A stretch of 46,655 nt of DNA, taken from contig PIVY01000012.1 of the NCBI GenBank assembly GCA_003353795.1, positions 1-46,655 on the forward strand, read 5' to 3'. The notes beneath the pieces were generated by a model. It made no database searches and was not told the DNA's origin. It saw only the letters and a program-made list of their open reading frames with translations. Shown here in pieces: positions 7,565-17,039 of the stretch. This DNA is from a bacterium (GTDB taxonomy: Bacteria; Krumholzibacteriota; Krumholzibacteriia; LZORAL124-64-63). Each line of letters begins with the position of its first letter. The first letter of the stretch is position 1. The position numbers were made by a program, and so were the translations under genes.

Positions 7565-8828
7565 CAGCACCGCGCTCTGGGTCGCGCTCCTGGCCGTCGG
7601 CGTGGCGCTGGTCGCGCAGCCAGCGGCGCGCCGGGTGCGGCGCGCGTACGACGGCTGCGTCGCCAGTCGCATCTGGTCGCAGGCGTTGCTCGATCCGGAG
7701 CAAGACGCGCCCGGCGCCCCCTGCGCCTGGCTCTCGTCGGCCAGCATAGACCTCGACACGTTGGTGCTCGCAGGCGCCGATCTCGGCCGTCTGCACCGGG
7801 CGCCCTGCCTGGACCAGGTCTCCGGCAACACGGTGATCCTCGGCCACCGCGACACGCACTTCGCCCCGCTGAGTCGGATCCGGCGCGGCGATCCGTTGAC
7901 CCTCCAGGACCGCCGCGGCGTCGCGCAGACCTACACCGTGGACCGGACCTTGATCCTGCCCGCCGCCGACGCCGAATCGTTCATCCTCGGCGCCGCGCCG
8001 GAAGCGGCCCTGATCCTGGTCACCTGTCACCCATTCGGCCACCTGGGTCCCGCACCCGACCGTTTCCTGGTCGTCAGCCGAATCCCGGAGAGCAAGCCGC
8101 GGTCAGCGCCGCCCGTAGATGAGGTCCATGTCGGGCTGCTCGGTGCCCCGGTAATGGGCCCAGATGGCTGCGTGCTGGAAGAGGGCCAGCACCAGCGCCA
8201 CGTGGGAGCGCGTGAAGAGGGCGATGGACCAGAGGGCAAGGAAGCCGAAGGTGTACATGGCGTTCTCGGACCAACGGAAAGCACCTCGACGCACCAGGGG
8301 CATGGCGCGATAGCGAGGCTCGAAGTGGTCGGCGCCCATGGCGCGATCGATGCCGAACCAGCGCCGCACGGACCACAGGGTGTACGCCGCGGGCACCAGC
8401 AGGATCACGCCCAGGACCAGGGCCAGCGTGTCCGGCATCTGCAGGGAGCCGAGGTCCGACAGACCGCAGATCAGGGTCAGCACCGGACGCGCGATCAGCA
8501 GCGGCAAAAATATCAGCGACCAGACGCCCATGGCGCGATCACCCCACCAGCGATGGAGCAGACCCCAGCCGAGCTGGGCGCGGAAGGCGAGCCAGACCAC
8601 GAGTTGGTGCAGCACGGTCACGCCGAGGCCGAGTCGGAACCAGAAGCGATCGGTACGGTCGAGTGCCGGAGCGGCAAGAGCCTCGGCCACGATCCAGAGG
8701 ACGGCCAGGGCGATCAGATGCAGGACCTGGCCGCGGCAGAAATGGCGAAACGTGCGTGCCTCGGGAATGGTGGGATCCGGGCGGTGATCCATGGCGGTCC
8801 TCCCTTTTCGAGAACTCCGCAACCTTGA
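7554..8828 (+). CDS. Class GN-type sortase; frame lacks a stop at the domain end
   Basis: The GTG at 7554 overlaps the target gene by 11 bases. The first 180 residues are a complete sortase: an N-terminal membrane anchor, catalytic H98 in ILGHRDTHF, C158 in ILVTCHPFGH and R170 in APDRFLVVS. This matches the proteobacterial sortase family (TIGR03784) that is paired with VIT/VWA targets, and it would cleave the target's C-terminal signal at the cell envelope. The family normally stops soon after RFLVVS, at about position 8090. Here the frame stays open to 8828, through the whole antisense strand of the next gene. The extra 240 codons read as low-complexity antisense sequence and are unlikely to be real protein domain. 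TAG at 8116 and TGA at 8120 lie in the two other frames, so one indel would restore a normal end. Confidence 0.85.
   Translation: MKRSSTALWVALLAVGVALVAQPAARRVRRAYDGCVASRIWSQALLDPEQDAPGAPCAWLSSASIDLDTLVLAGADLGRLHRAPCLDQVSGNTVILGHRDTHFAPLSRIRRGDPLTLQDRRGVAQTYTVDRTLILPAADAESFILGAAPEAALILVTCHPFGHLGPAPDRFLVVSRIPESKPRSAPPVDEVHVGLLGAPVMGPDGCVLEEGQHQRHVGAREEGDGPEGKEAEGVHGVLGPTESTSTHQGHGAIARLEVVGAHGAIDAEPAPHGPQGVRRGHQQDHAQDQGQRVRHLQGAEVRQTADQGQHRTRDQQRQKYQRPDAHGAITPPAMEQTPAELGAEGEPDHELVQHGHAEAESEPEAIGTVECRSGKSLGHDPEDGQGDQMQDLAAAEMAKRACLGNGGIRAVIHGGPPFSRTPQP
8103..8792 (-). CDS. Integral membrane protein, phospholipid/isoprenylcysteine methyltransferase-like
   Basis: The 229-residue product has five or six hydrophobic segments. 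Its C-terminal part (YTLWSVRRWFGIDRA ... RGAFRWSENAMYTFGFLALW ... HYRGTEQPDM) resembles the SAM-binding half of the small membrane methyltransferases of the PEMT/ICMT type, which act on lipids or prenylcysteine. The usual RHPxY motif is altered (RWSENAMY), so activity is uncertain. The ATG at 8792 was chosen because GGGAGGA lies 5 bases upstream; an earlier ATG at 8837 has no such site. The gene is convergent with the sortase gene, whose open frame runs across it. Confidence 0.6.
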   Translation of the reverse strand: MDHRPDPTIPEARTFRHFCRGQVLHLIALAVLWIVAEALAAPALDRTDRFWFRLGLGVTVLHQLVVWLAFRAQLGWGLLHRWWGDRAMGVWSLIFLPLLIARPVLTLICGLSDLGSLQMPDTLALVLGVILLVPAAYTLWSVRRWFGIDRAMGADHFEPRYRAMPLVRRGAFRWSENAMYTFGFLALWSIALFTRSHVALVLALFQHAAIWAHYRGTEQPDMDLIYGRR

Positions 8829-8879
8829 CGCACCCATGCCCCGAAGACAAGTGCCCGATCGTCTTGCCGATGAAATGGG

Positions 8880-10016
8880 TCAGTGTCGGGAGAGCGCTCG
8901 GCCGGTCAGTTCCGCACCCTGCGGCTGTGCCACAGCGTCAGTGGTCACGGCGTTCTCCCGCTCCACGCGCTTGCGGGTATCGGCTCCCGCCGTTTGCCGC
9001 CAGCCGGGACCGCCGCAGAGGCCGACGAGGTAGCCGAGCCCGGATCCAAGATGGATCGCGGCGAAGCACGACCCGACCGCGGCCCAGAATCGGCTCGGGC
9101 GCCAGCGCACCAGATGACCGGAACAGGCCGCCACCGCGGCGGCGTAGACGCCCGCGATCAATCCCCAGACCTGCCACGCTCCGGGCCAGACGAGACCCGC
9201 CACGGGCAGCGCCACCACTGCGAGCGCGAACATGGCCAGTGTGGCGGCCGGAGCCGATACCGTGCCCGGGTGCCGCCGCGCCATCAGAGCCCGGCCGTGG
9301 CCGTACCGGTACAGTTGCCGGAACAAGGCCCGCCAGTCCGCGCGCGGGTAGTACGAAACCGTGAAGTCGGGGTCGTGGTAAGCGGCGATCCCTCGCCGGT
9401 GCACGCGCAGATTGAACTCCAGATCCTCGCCGGCGTCGAACTCCTCGTCGATCCCGCCCAGTTCCTCGAACAGATCGCGCGCATAGCCGCACCCCGCGCT
9501 CAGGGGATTGCAATGACCGCTACCGCCGTCGTAGATCTTCGACCCGGTATGGTGGCCGAGGATCGAATCGCGGGCCAGGGCCACCGCGCGCTGGAAGAGA
9601 GATACATCGTCGGCGATCAGCGGTTGCGGCCGGGACAGGCAGCGCTCCCCGCGCCGGAACGCAGCCAGCGCCGATGCGAGCATGGTGCGATTCTCGACGC
9701 GGCAGTGGCCATCGACGAACAGCACGTACGGCGCGCAGGCGTGGCCTGCGCCGACATTGCGCCCGCTACCCGATGTGACGCGCGGATTGTACAGCAGGTG
9801 GATGTTGGGAGTTCTGGCAGCCGCCGCGCGCACCAGGTCCCGGGTGTCGTCGTCGCTGCAGCCATCGACCACCAGGATCTCGTAGTCGTCCGGCGCCAGA
9901 GTCTGATCGCGAAGCTGGGCCAGGATAGATCCGATATGGGCCGCCTCGTTGCGGACCGGCAGAACGACCGTCAGTTCGGGTTGTTTGATACTGGGTCGGA
10001 CCACGGCGGGCAACAC
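8880..10016 (-). CDS. Family-2 glycosyltransferase with C-terminal membrane segments (ExoA-like)
   Basis: The 378-residue product has a GT-A fold glycosyltransferase domain: VVLPVRNEA near residue 17, the nucleotide-binding Asp in VVDGCSDDD (D51) and the metal motif FVDGH (D102-x-H104). An acceptor-loop EDLE motif lies near residue 215. Two or three hydrophobic segments follow (about 260-340), so the enzyme sits at the inner membrane, as in succinoglycan ExoA. The start is a GTG with only a weak ribosome site; a GTG four codons later is an alternative. With the next glycosyltransferase and the deacetylase it forms a small surface-glycan group. The sugar donor is unknown. Confidence 0.85.
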   Translation of the reverse strand: MLPAVVRPSIKQPELTVVLPVRNEAAHIGSILAQLRDQTLAPDDYEILVVDGCSDDDTRDLVRAAAARTPNIHLLYNPRVTSGSGRNVGAGHACAPYVLFVDGHCRVENRTMLASALAAFRRGERCLSRPQPLIADDVSLFQRAVALARDSILGHHTGSKIYDGGSGHCNPLSAGCGYARDLFEELGGIDEEFDAGEDLEFNLRVHRRGIAAYHDPDFTVSYYPRADWRALFRQLYRYGHGRALMARRHPGTVSAPAATLAMFALAVVALPVAGLVWPGAWQVWGLIAGVYAAAVAACSGHLVRWRPSRFWAAVGSCFAAIHLGSGLGYLVGLCGGPGWRQTAGADTRKRVERENAVTTDAVAQPQGAELTGRALSRH

Positions 10017-10094
10017 CTAACGATATTGGCCGGTGAACTAGCGAGGCAGACCGGTCGTGCCCGGTCACCCCATTCAACCGGAATATCGGCACCT

Positions 10095-11036
10095 TCAATC
10101 CAGGCTGAAGTCCTTTTGCGCAAGGCGCTTGCGTGCCAGGTAGAGGAAGCCGGGCCGGTGCCGGTCGGCCTCTTCGATCCAGGCCCTCGTGCGGGCGGTC
10201 CAGGGCGTTCGTTCTCGGCGCAATGCCCCCATACGGCCCAGCCCATCCCGCACCGCGCGCAGCCAGGCCAGAACGTGGCCGTCGCGCACGCTGTACACCA
10301 GCATGGAGCCCAGCCCTCGCGCCAGATATCCCGAGGCGTATCCGACCGGCTGGTGCAGCACGGCCACCCAGAAGAGATTGCGCGTGTCGTAGTAGAAGCG
10401 GCGCCAGCCAGGCCGGCCTTCGCGACGGTGGTCGTGACCCACGACGATGCGGCCGTCGTGAACGATATCCCACCCCGCATCCAGCAGCCGGTAGGCCAGT
10501 TCGAGCCCCTCGTGACTGATGAAGAAATCCTCCCTGTAAGGCCCGGCTTCAGCCAGAGCCTCACAACGGAAGGCCACCGCGCCCTCGGTCAGTTCGTAGG
10601 TGGAAAACCGCTCGCCCGCCTGGTCGATGCGGCGGCGGTGGACCCAGTCGCGCACGCGTCGCGTCCCGGGCCAGGTGACGGTGAAGGTGACGGCCCCAAG
10701 TCGAGGCGCCTCGGCGAAGGCGCGGCGCACCGCGGCCAGCTGCTCGGGACCGAAATCCACCATGTCGTCGTCGAGCGTGACGACCAGGGCTCCCGTGGCC
10801 CGGGCCAGACCCAGATTGCGAGCCCCCACTCCACGGTTCTCCGGCAGGACCACGAGGTCGACGCCCGGGTGGGCCGCGGCCAGCGCCTCGGCCGTGCCGT
10901 CGGCGCTGCCGTTGTCCACGACGATCACCTCGATGTCCGGATCGGCGATGGCCTCGAGCTGATCCACCAGGCGGAGCACCGCCGCACGGCGGTTGCAGGT
11001 CAGGATCACGAAGGAGACGCGCCGTTGGTCTGTCAT
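10095..11036 (-). CDS. Family-2 glycosyltransferase, soluble or peripheral
   Basis: The 313-residue product shows the GT2 signature FVILTCNRR at the N-terminus, VVDNGSADGT (D41), NRG at 67-69 and the metal-binding D89-D-D91 in VTLDDDMVDFG. The C-terminal part (YYDTRNLFW, about residue 225) is typical of rhamnosyl- or related transferases that lengthen surface glycans. The ATG is preceded by GAGGGG, and its first four bases overlap the stop codon of the deacetylase gene upstream (ATGA), so the two are translationally coupled. A gap of 78 bases separates it from the next glycosyltransferase. Confidence 0.87.
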   Translation of the reverse strand: MTDQRRVSFVILTCNRRAAVLRLVDQLEAIADPDIEVIVVDNGSADGTAEALAAAHPGVDLVVLPENRGVGARNLGLARATGALVVTLDDDMVDFGPEQLAAVRRAFAEAPRLGAVTFTVTWPGTRRVRDWVHRRRIDQAGERFSTYELTEGAVAFRCEALAEAGPYREDFFISHEGLELAYRLLDAGWDIVHDGRIVVGHDHRREGRPGWRRFYYDTRNLFWVAVLHQPVGYASGYLARGLGSMLVYSVRDGHVLAWLRAVRDGLGRMGALRRERTPWTARTRAWIEEADRHRPGFLYLARKRLAQKDFSLD

Positions 11037-11686
11037 TGCGGCCCCTCGCGGTCGAGGGCGGTCAGCCCACCCGACAGATCGAATCCGCGTGCGGTGAGCC
11101 CGGGCAGCAACTGGTCCAGCAGCGGATGGACCACCGGGCTGAAGTCGTGCAACAGCACGATGTCGCCGCCGCGGGCCTCGACGGCCAGGCGGCGGCCCAG
11201 ATCGGCGGCGGCGCCGGGGTCGTTACACTGCCAGTCCAGCGAATCCAGTGACCAGAGCACGTGAGCCATGCCGAATCGACGCGATACCGCCAGGCTGGCC
11301 GGATGAATGCGGCCGCCGGGAGCGCGAAAGAAGCGTGGCGCCTGTCCCGTGGCGCGTTCGACGGCGGCGGAGCATAGCCGCACGTCGCTGAAGTAGGCAC
11401 CGGGCACCGGAAGCCGGGCCATCACATGGGTATGGGAATGGTTGCCGACGGCATGGCCGGACTCGACGACTGTCCGCGCCAGGTCCGCAGCCGCCTCGAC
11501 CTGCCGGCCGACGACGAAGAACAACGCCCGGGCGCTGTGCTCCGCCAGGCGGTCGAGCACACCCTCGGTCACGCCGCGCACCGGACCGTCGTCGAAGGTC
11601 AGCAGCACTGACCCGGAGGCGGCAGCGGGCAGACGGCGCACGAGGAAGGGCGCCAGCAATGCGGTGGTTAGTGGACTGGGTCGCAC
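11033..11686 (-). CDS. Polysaccharide deacetylase (NodB homology domain)
   Basis: The 217-residue product contains the canonical NodB motifs: TFDDGP (30-35; catalytic base and metal Asp), H83-S-H-T-H87 (metal ligands) and RAPGG (121-125). The family removes N-acetyl groups from GlcNAc-type glycans. The GTG at 11686 was chosen because AAGGAG stands 7 bases before it; longer in-frame versions run upstream into GC-rich sequence without a ribosome site. The N-terminus (TTALLAPFLVRRLPAAA) might be a short membrane segment rather than a full signal peptide. It is the first gene of the glycan group and overlaps the following glycosyltransferase by 4 bases. Confidence 0.88.
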   Translation of the reverse strand: MRPSPLTTALLAPFLVRRLPAAASGSVLLTFDDGPVRGVTEGVLDRLAEHSARALFFVVGRQVEAAADLARTVVESGHAVGNHSHTHVMARLPVPGAYFSDVRLCSAAVERATGQAPRFFRAPGGRIHPASLAVSRRFGMAHVLWSLDSLDWQCNDPGAAADLGRRLAVEARGGDIVLLHDFSPVVHPLLDQLLPGLTARGFDLSGGLTALDREGPQ

Positions 11687-11846
11687 GGTCGCGCTCCTTC
11701 GCGTCCCTGCAGATCTGTGCTCCGGCGCCGCCGAAGCTAACATGGCAGGCCGAGCGGTGCTAGGCTGGATGGCCTGGGTTGGACCGCGATCACTGAGCAT
11801 CCGGAATGTGGCACCTCCCATTCTCGACCGTCGTGTGGACAACGAA

Positions 11847-11877
11847 AACGGGCTACGCCCAATCGACGTAACCCGTT
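11847..11877 (-). terminator. Terminator of tRNA-Lys
   Basis: An 11-bp stem with one G-T pair (11847-11857 with 11867-11877) begins 9 bases after the encoded CCA of the tRNA. On the minus strand it is followed by TTCGTT. Confidence 0.7.
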
Positions 11878-11885
11878 CAAGAATA

Positions 11886-11962
11886 TGGTAGGCCGCCCTG
11901 GACTTGAACCAGGCACCCTCTGCTTAAAAGGCAGATGCTCTAACCAGATGAGCTAGCGGCCC
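11886..11962 (-). tRNA. tRNA-Lys (anticodon UUU)
   Basis: On the minus strand the 77 bases fold as a standard tRNA. The acceptor stem GGGCCGC pairs with GCGGCCT (one G-U), the D stem is GCTC/GAGC, and the anticodon stem TCTGC/GCAGA holds loop CTTTTAA with anticodon TTT. The T arm contains GGTTCAAGTCC, and CCA is encoded. A strong promoter lies just upstream and a hairpin terminator just downstream. Confidence 0.97.
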
Positions 11963-11979
11963 ACAATTCGTGGAAGCGA

Positions 11980-12008
11980 AATCTACTCGGCAACGGGCAC
12001 TCTGTCAA
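11980..12008 (-). promoter_or_regulatory. Sigma-70 promoter of tRNA-Lys
   Basis: On the minus strand TTGACA (12003-12008, full consensus) is followed after 17 bases by TAGATT (11980-11985). The predicted start point is close to 11973, about 11 bases before the mature tRNA. Confidence 0.75.
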
Positions 12009-12022
12009 AACCCGTCATGAGG

Positions 12023-12063
12023 TGATCCTCACGCCGACGGGGGTGACCACGTAGCCTTCGTGC
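12023..12063 (+). repeat. Left arm of a 41-bp inverted repeat; inverted copy of the purA 3' end
   Basis: These 41 bases are the exact reverse complement of 12125-12165. On the plus strand they read like the last purA codons (ILTPTGVTT), the TAG stop and nine bases beyond. No gene occupies this copy. It lies between the tRNA-Lys promoter and the purA terminator. Confidence 0.95.
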
Positions 12064-12080
12064 GAGCGGCTCCGCAGAAA

Positions 12081-12108
12081 GTCGGCCCGACCGCATGGTC
12101 GGGCCGAC
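12081..12108 (-). terminator. purA terminator hairpin
   Basis: A perfect 12-bp stem (12081-12092 with 12097-12108) has a GCAT loop. On the minus strand it is followed by TTTCTG. It sits inside the larger 41-bp inverted repeat. Confidence 0.75.
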
Positions 12109-12124
12109 GACGAGGACCGAGCGA

Positions 12125-12165
12125 GCACGAAGGCTACGTGGTCACCCCCGTCGGCGTGAGGATCA
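12125..12165 (-). repeat. Right arm of the 41-bp inverted repeat, inside the purA 3' end
   Basis: This arm covers the last ten codons of purA, its stop codon (12134-12136) and nine following bases. It pairs perfectly with 12023-12063. The pairing continues imperfectly for several bases outward (12166-12171). Confidence 0.95.
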
Positions 12166-13429
12166 TCTCGTCCCGGGCTTTACCGACCGAGACCCCGACG
12201 ATCAGCACCCCGAGCTCCTTCTCCAGGTACTCCAGATACTTCCGCGCCGGCGACGGCAGGTCGGCCAGCTTCTTCGCCTTGTTCGTGGGCTTCTCCCACC
12301 CCGGTATCTCCTTGAGCACGGGGCGCACCCGCGGCAGCATGTCGGGCCGCACGGGGAAGTCGTCCAGCCGTTCGCCGTCCAGGTCGTAGGCCTCGGCCAC
12401 CTTGATCGTCGGCAGCGTATCGAGCACGTCTAGCTTGGTGATCACCGCGCCGGACAGGCCGTTCACGCCCACGGTATAGCGGCCGGCCACCAGGTCGAAC
12501 CAGCCGCAGCGGCGCGGACGACCGGTGGTCGCACCGAATTCTCCGCCGAGCTTGCGCAAGTGCTCGCCTTCCTCGGCGAGCAGTTCGGTGGGAAACGGAC
12601 CGTTGCCGACCCGCGTGCAGTAGGCCTTGAACACGCCCACGATCTCACCCAGCGAACGCGGCGGCAGACCGGTTCCGGTGACCGCTCCGCCCACGGTGCA
12701 GTTGCTGCTCGTCACGTAGGGGAACGTACCGTGGTCGATGTCCAGGAGCGTGCCCTGGGCACCCTCGAACAGGGCCGACTCACGACGCTCGCGGATGCCA
12801 CGCAGGGCGGTGAAGCCGTCCACGATCATGGGTCGCAGGGTCTGGGCCAGGACCACCAGTTCCTCGGCCAGGACCTTGGCCGGCAACGGCTCGGCCTCGA
12901 ACTGGCCGGCCAGGATCTCGTTGGCCTCGAGAATGTGCTCGATGGCCGTGCGCTCCAGTTTCTCCAGGGGCATGGTCAGGGCGCCCAGACGCAGGCCCGA
13001 CCGCTGTAGCTTGTCCTGGTAGGCGGGCCCGATGCCGCGACCGGTGGTGCCGATGGACTTGCGCTTGCGAAGCTGCTCGCGCAACTCGTCGAGGCGCTTG
13101 TGATACGGCATGAGCAGGGACGCGGCGCTCGACACGTAGAGGCGGTCGCGAACCGAGACGCCCTTCTCCTCCAGCGCCACGATCTCGTCGCGCAGGGCCC
13201 AGGGGTCGATGACCATGCCGTTGCCGAGGAAGCAACGGACGCCCTCGCGGAAGATGCCGGAGGGAATCAGATGCAACACGTGTTCCTTGGCTCCCACCTG
13301 GATGGTGTGGCCGGCGTTGGCGCCGCCCTGATAGCGGAGGACCCAGTCGAATCCTTCGCCGAACGCGTCGATGATCTTGCCCTTGCCCTCGTCACCCCAC
13401 TGCCCGCCGATGATCACTCTGTTTTCCAC
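12134..13429 (-). CDS. purA: Adenylosuccinate synthetase
   Basis: The 431-residue product catalyses GTP-dependent ligation of IMP and aspartate to adenylosuccinate, the first committed step of AMP synthesis, in the cytosol. The N-terminal GGQWGDEGKGK motif carries the catalytic D13, and H41 is in GANAGHT, the two essential residues of the family. The length matches the usual 425-435. The start is GTG, supported by GGGAG 5 bases upstream. The preceding gene on this strand ends in a terminator at 13473-13496, so purA seems to be transcribed alone; I see no strong promoter in the 50 bases between. Its last codons are part of a long inverted repeat with the downstream region, which is unusual. 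Confidence 0.98.
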   Translation of the reverse strand: MENRVIIGGQWGDEGKGKIIDAFGEGFDWVLRYQGGANAGHTIQVGAKEHVLHLIPSGIFREGVRCFLGNGMVIDPWALRDEIVALEEKGVSVRDRLYVSSAASLLMPYHKRLDELREQLRKRKSIGTTGRGIGPAYQDKLQRSGLRLGALTMPLEKLERTAIEHILEANEILAGQFEAEPLPAKVLAEELVVLAQTLRPMIVDGFTALRGIRERRESALFEGAQGTLLDIDHGTFPYVTSSNCTVGGAVTGTGLPPRSLGEIVGVFKAYCTRVGNGPFPTELLAEEGEHLRKLGGEFGATTGRPRRCGWFDLVAGRYTVGVNGLSGAVITKLDVLDTLPTIKVAEAYDLDGERLDDFPVRPDMLPRVRPVLKEIPGWEKPTNKAKKLADLPSPARKYLEYLEKELGVLIVGVSVGKARDEMILTPTGVTT

Positions 13430-13472
13430 GTCTTCTCCCGTGCCGCCGGGTCTGGTCAGACCTCAGGACACC

Positions 13473-13496
13473 AAAAAAACAGCCCGCACTCGGGCC
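13473..13496 (-). terminator. Rho-independent terminator of the small CxxCH gene
   Basis: The minus strand shows a GCCCG/CGGGC stem with a 4-base loop followed by TG and seven T residues, a classical intrinsic terminator between the CxxCH gene and purA. Confidence 0.85.
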
Positions 13497-13530
13497 GGAT
13501 CCATGAACCGGGCGCTCGGCCCGGAAGCAG

Positions 13531-13947
13531 CTATTTGCTACCGAACAATGCCTTCAACTCGCCCCAGGTCCGATGGTCCACGGACGCGCCGTTACAATCC
13601 TCGACGCCGGGGTTGCTCTGCAGTTCGGTGACGTTGCCGTCGTTTTCGCCGTCGCCATCCACGTCACCGAGTTCGAATCCGTTGGAGCAGCCGTCGCCGT
13701 CGGAGTTCTGGTTGGCCAGAGTATCATCCCACAGGCGACCGTTGGCCAGGAAATCTGCACCGAACGGATTCAGGGTCGTGTCGCCGTTTTCGCCGGGGTC
13801 GGACTGATGGCAGATCAGGCAGCGGAGGGGTTCGATCACCGGCGGCAACTGGCTCATGTCGACTTCCGTGGCCGCAGCCGGCAAGCACAGCACCATCGAG
13901 GCCACCAGGGCCACGATCAAGCTCACTTGTCGACAATGCAGATTCAC
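13531..13947 (-). CDS. Small secreted CxxCH protein with Asp-rich calcium-type loop
   Basis: The 138-residue product has a signal peptide (about residues 1-27). A C43-L-I-C46-H47 motif follows, which could attach one heme c. Next comes an NxFGxxF element and then an Asp-rich stretch (NSDGDGCSNGFELGDVDGDG, residues 81-100) of the thrombospondin type-3 kind that binds calcium. The same order of elements occurs in temptin-like Cys domains, where the cysteines form disulfides instead. The GTG start has AAGGGA 8 bases upstream and a near-perfect promoter overlapping the engB stop. The export and motifs are seen; heme binding is not certain. Confidence 0.75.
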   Translation of the reverse strand: MNLHCRQVSLIVALVASMVLCLPAAATEVDMSQLPPVIEPLRCLICHQSDPGENGDTTLNPFGADFLANGRLWDDTLANQNSDGDGCSNGFELGDVDGDGENDGNVTELQSNPGVEDCNGASVDHRTWGELKALFGSK

Positions 13948-13983
13948 GGCTCTATCCCTTCATCCTGCAACGAATTCTGGACC

Positions 13984-14013
13984 ATTATATCGGCCAGCCA
14001 CCCGAAATGTCAA
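13984..14013 (-). promoter_or_regulatory. Consensus sigma-70 promoter of the CxxCH gene
   Basis: On the minus strand TTGACA (14008-14013) and TATAAT (13984-13989) both match consensus in all six positions, with an 18-base spacer. The -35 element overlaps the stop codon of engB (14010-14012). The leader to the GTG start is about 30 bases. Confidence 0.85.
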
Positions 14014-14603
14014 ACTCCATGATCACTTGCTGTCAAGACCTCGTCGATCCAGCTCAGGAGCTCCTGCCGGCCCACATTCTCGGATGCCGAAGTCGGCAGG
14101 AAGGGCACGTCCCCGGTGAGCCCCAGACCCGTTATGATCTCCCGGAAGTGATTGATCTGCTTGTTCTTGGGCAATTTGTCCACCTTGGTGGCCACCACGG
14201 CGAACGGGCTGCCGCTCTCGCGCACCCACCCGGCGACTTCCCGGTCGTGCTCGCTTGGCGCGTGCCGACTGTCCAGGAGATGCAACACGGCCATGGGCCG
14301 ATCGTTCCGCAACAAATAGCGCTCGAACAGCCCCCACCACTGCTTCCGCTGCACCTTGCTGACCTTGGCGTAGCCGTACCCGGGAAGGTCCACCAGGTGG
14401 AATCGTTCGTCGACGAGGAAGTAGTTCAACAACCGAGTCTTGCCGGGCTGGCCGCTGGTCTTGGCCATGCCCTTGCGCTGCAGGAGGTAGTTGATGAGCG
14501 ACGACTTGCCGCAATTGCTGCGCCCCAGGAAGGCGAACTCGGGCAGGATCGGCTCCGGGCGACCCTTCAGATCGGGAAAGCTGCCGAGGAATTCCACCTG
14601 CAC
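14010..14603 (-). CDS. engB: Ribosome biogenesis GTP-binding protein EngB/YsxC
   Basis: The 197-residue product is a TrmE-Era-type GTPase needed for large ribosomal subunit assembly. Motifs are G1 GRSNCGKS (27-34), G2 around GKTRLLNYF, G3 DLPG (72-75), and G4 TKVDK with a following SAS. The WWGLFERYL segment is typical of this family. The GTG at 14603 lies 2 bases after the lon stop, with GGCGAGG upstream inside lon; this gives the normal family length of about 195-200. It is the last gene of the tig-clpP-clpX-lon-engB run. Longer in-frame readings would overlap lon extensively and are rejected. Confidence 0.95.
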   Translation of the reverse strand: MQVEFLGSFPDLKGRPEPILPEFAFLGRSNCGKSSLINYLLQRKGMAKTSGQPGKTRLLNYFLVDERFHLVDLPGYGYAKVSKVQRKQWWGLFERYLLRNDRPMAVLHLLDSRHAPSEHDREVAGWVRESGSPFAVVATKVDKLPKNKQINHFREIITGLGLTGDVPFLPTSASENVGRQELLSWIDEVLTASDHGV

Positions 14604-14605
14604 GG

Positions 14606-16957
<2,352 letters not shown>

Positions 16958-17039
16958 GTCTCTCGACTCCAGATGGGTTCAAGGCGAACGAGCCGGGCAC
17001 GGCCGCGGCTCGCTCGAAGCAGGCGCAGGGATTGTAGTC

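Noticed and set aside
8883..11264. A 793-codon plus-strand frame opposite the glycosyltransferases
   Set aside because: It is a codon-bias shadow of three clear minus-strand genes; no domain is recognisable.
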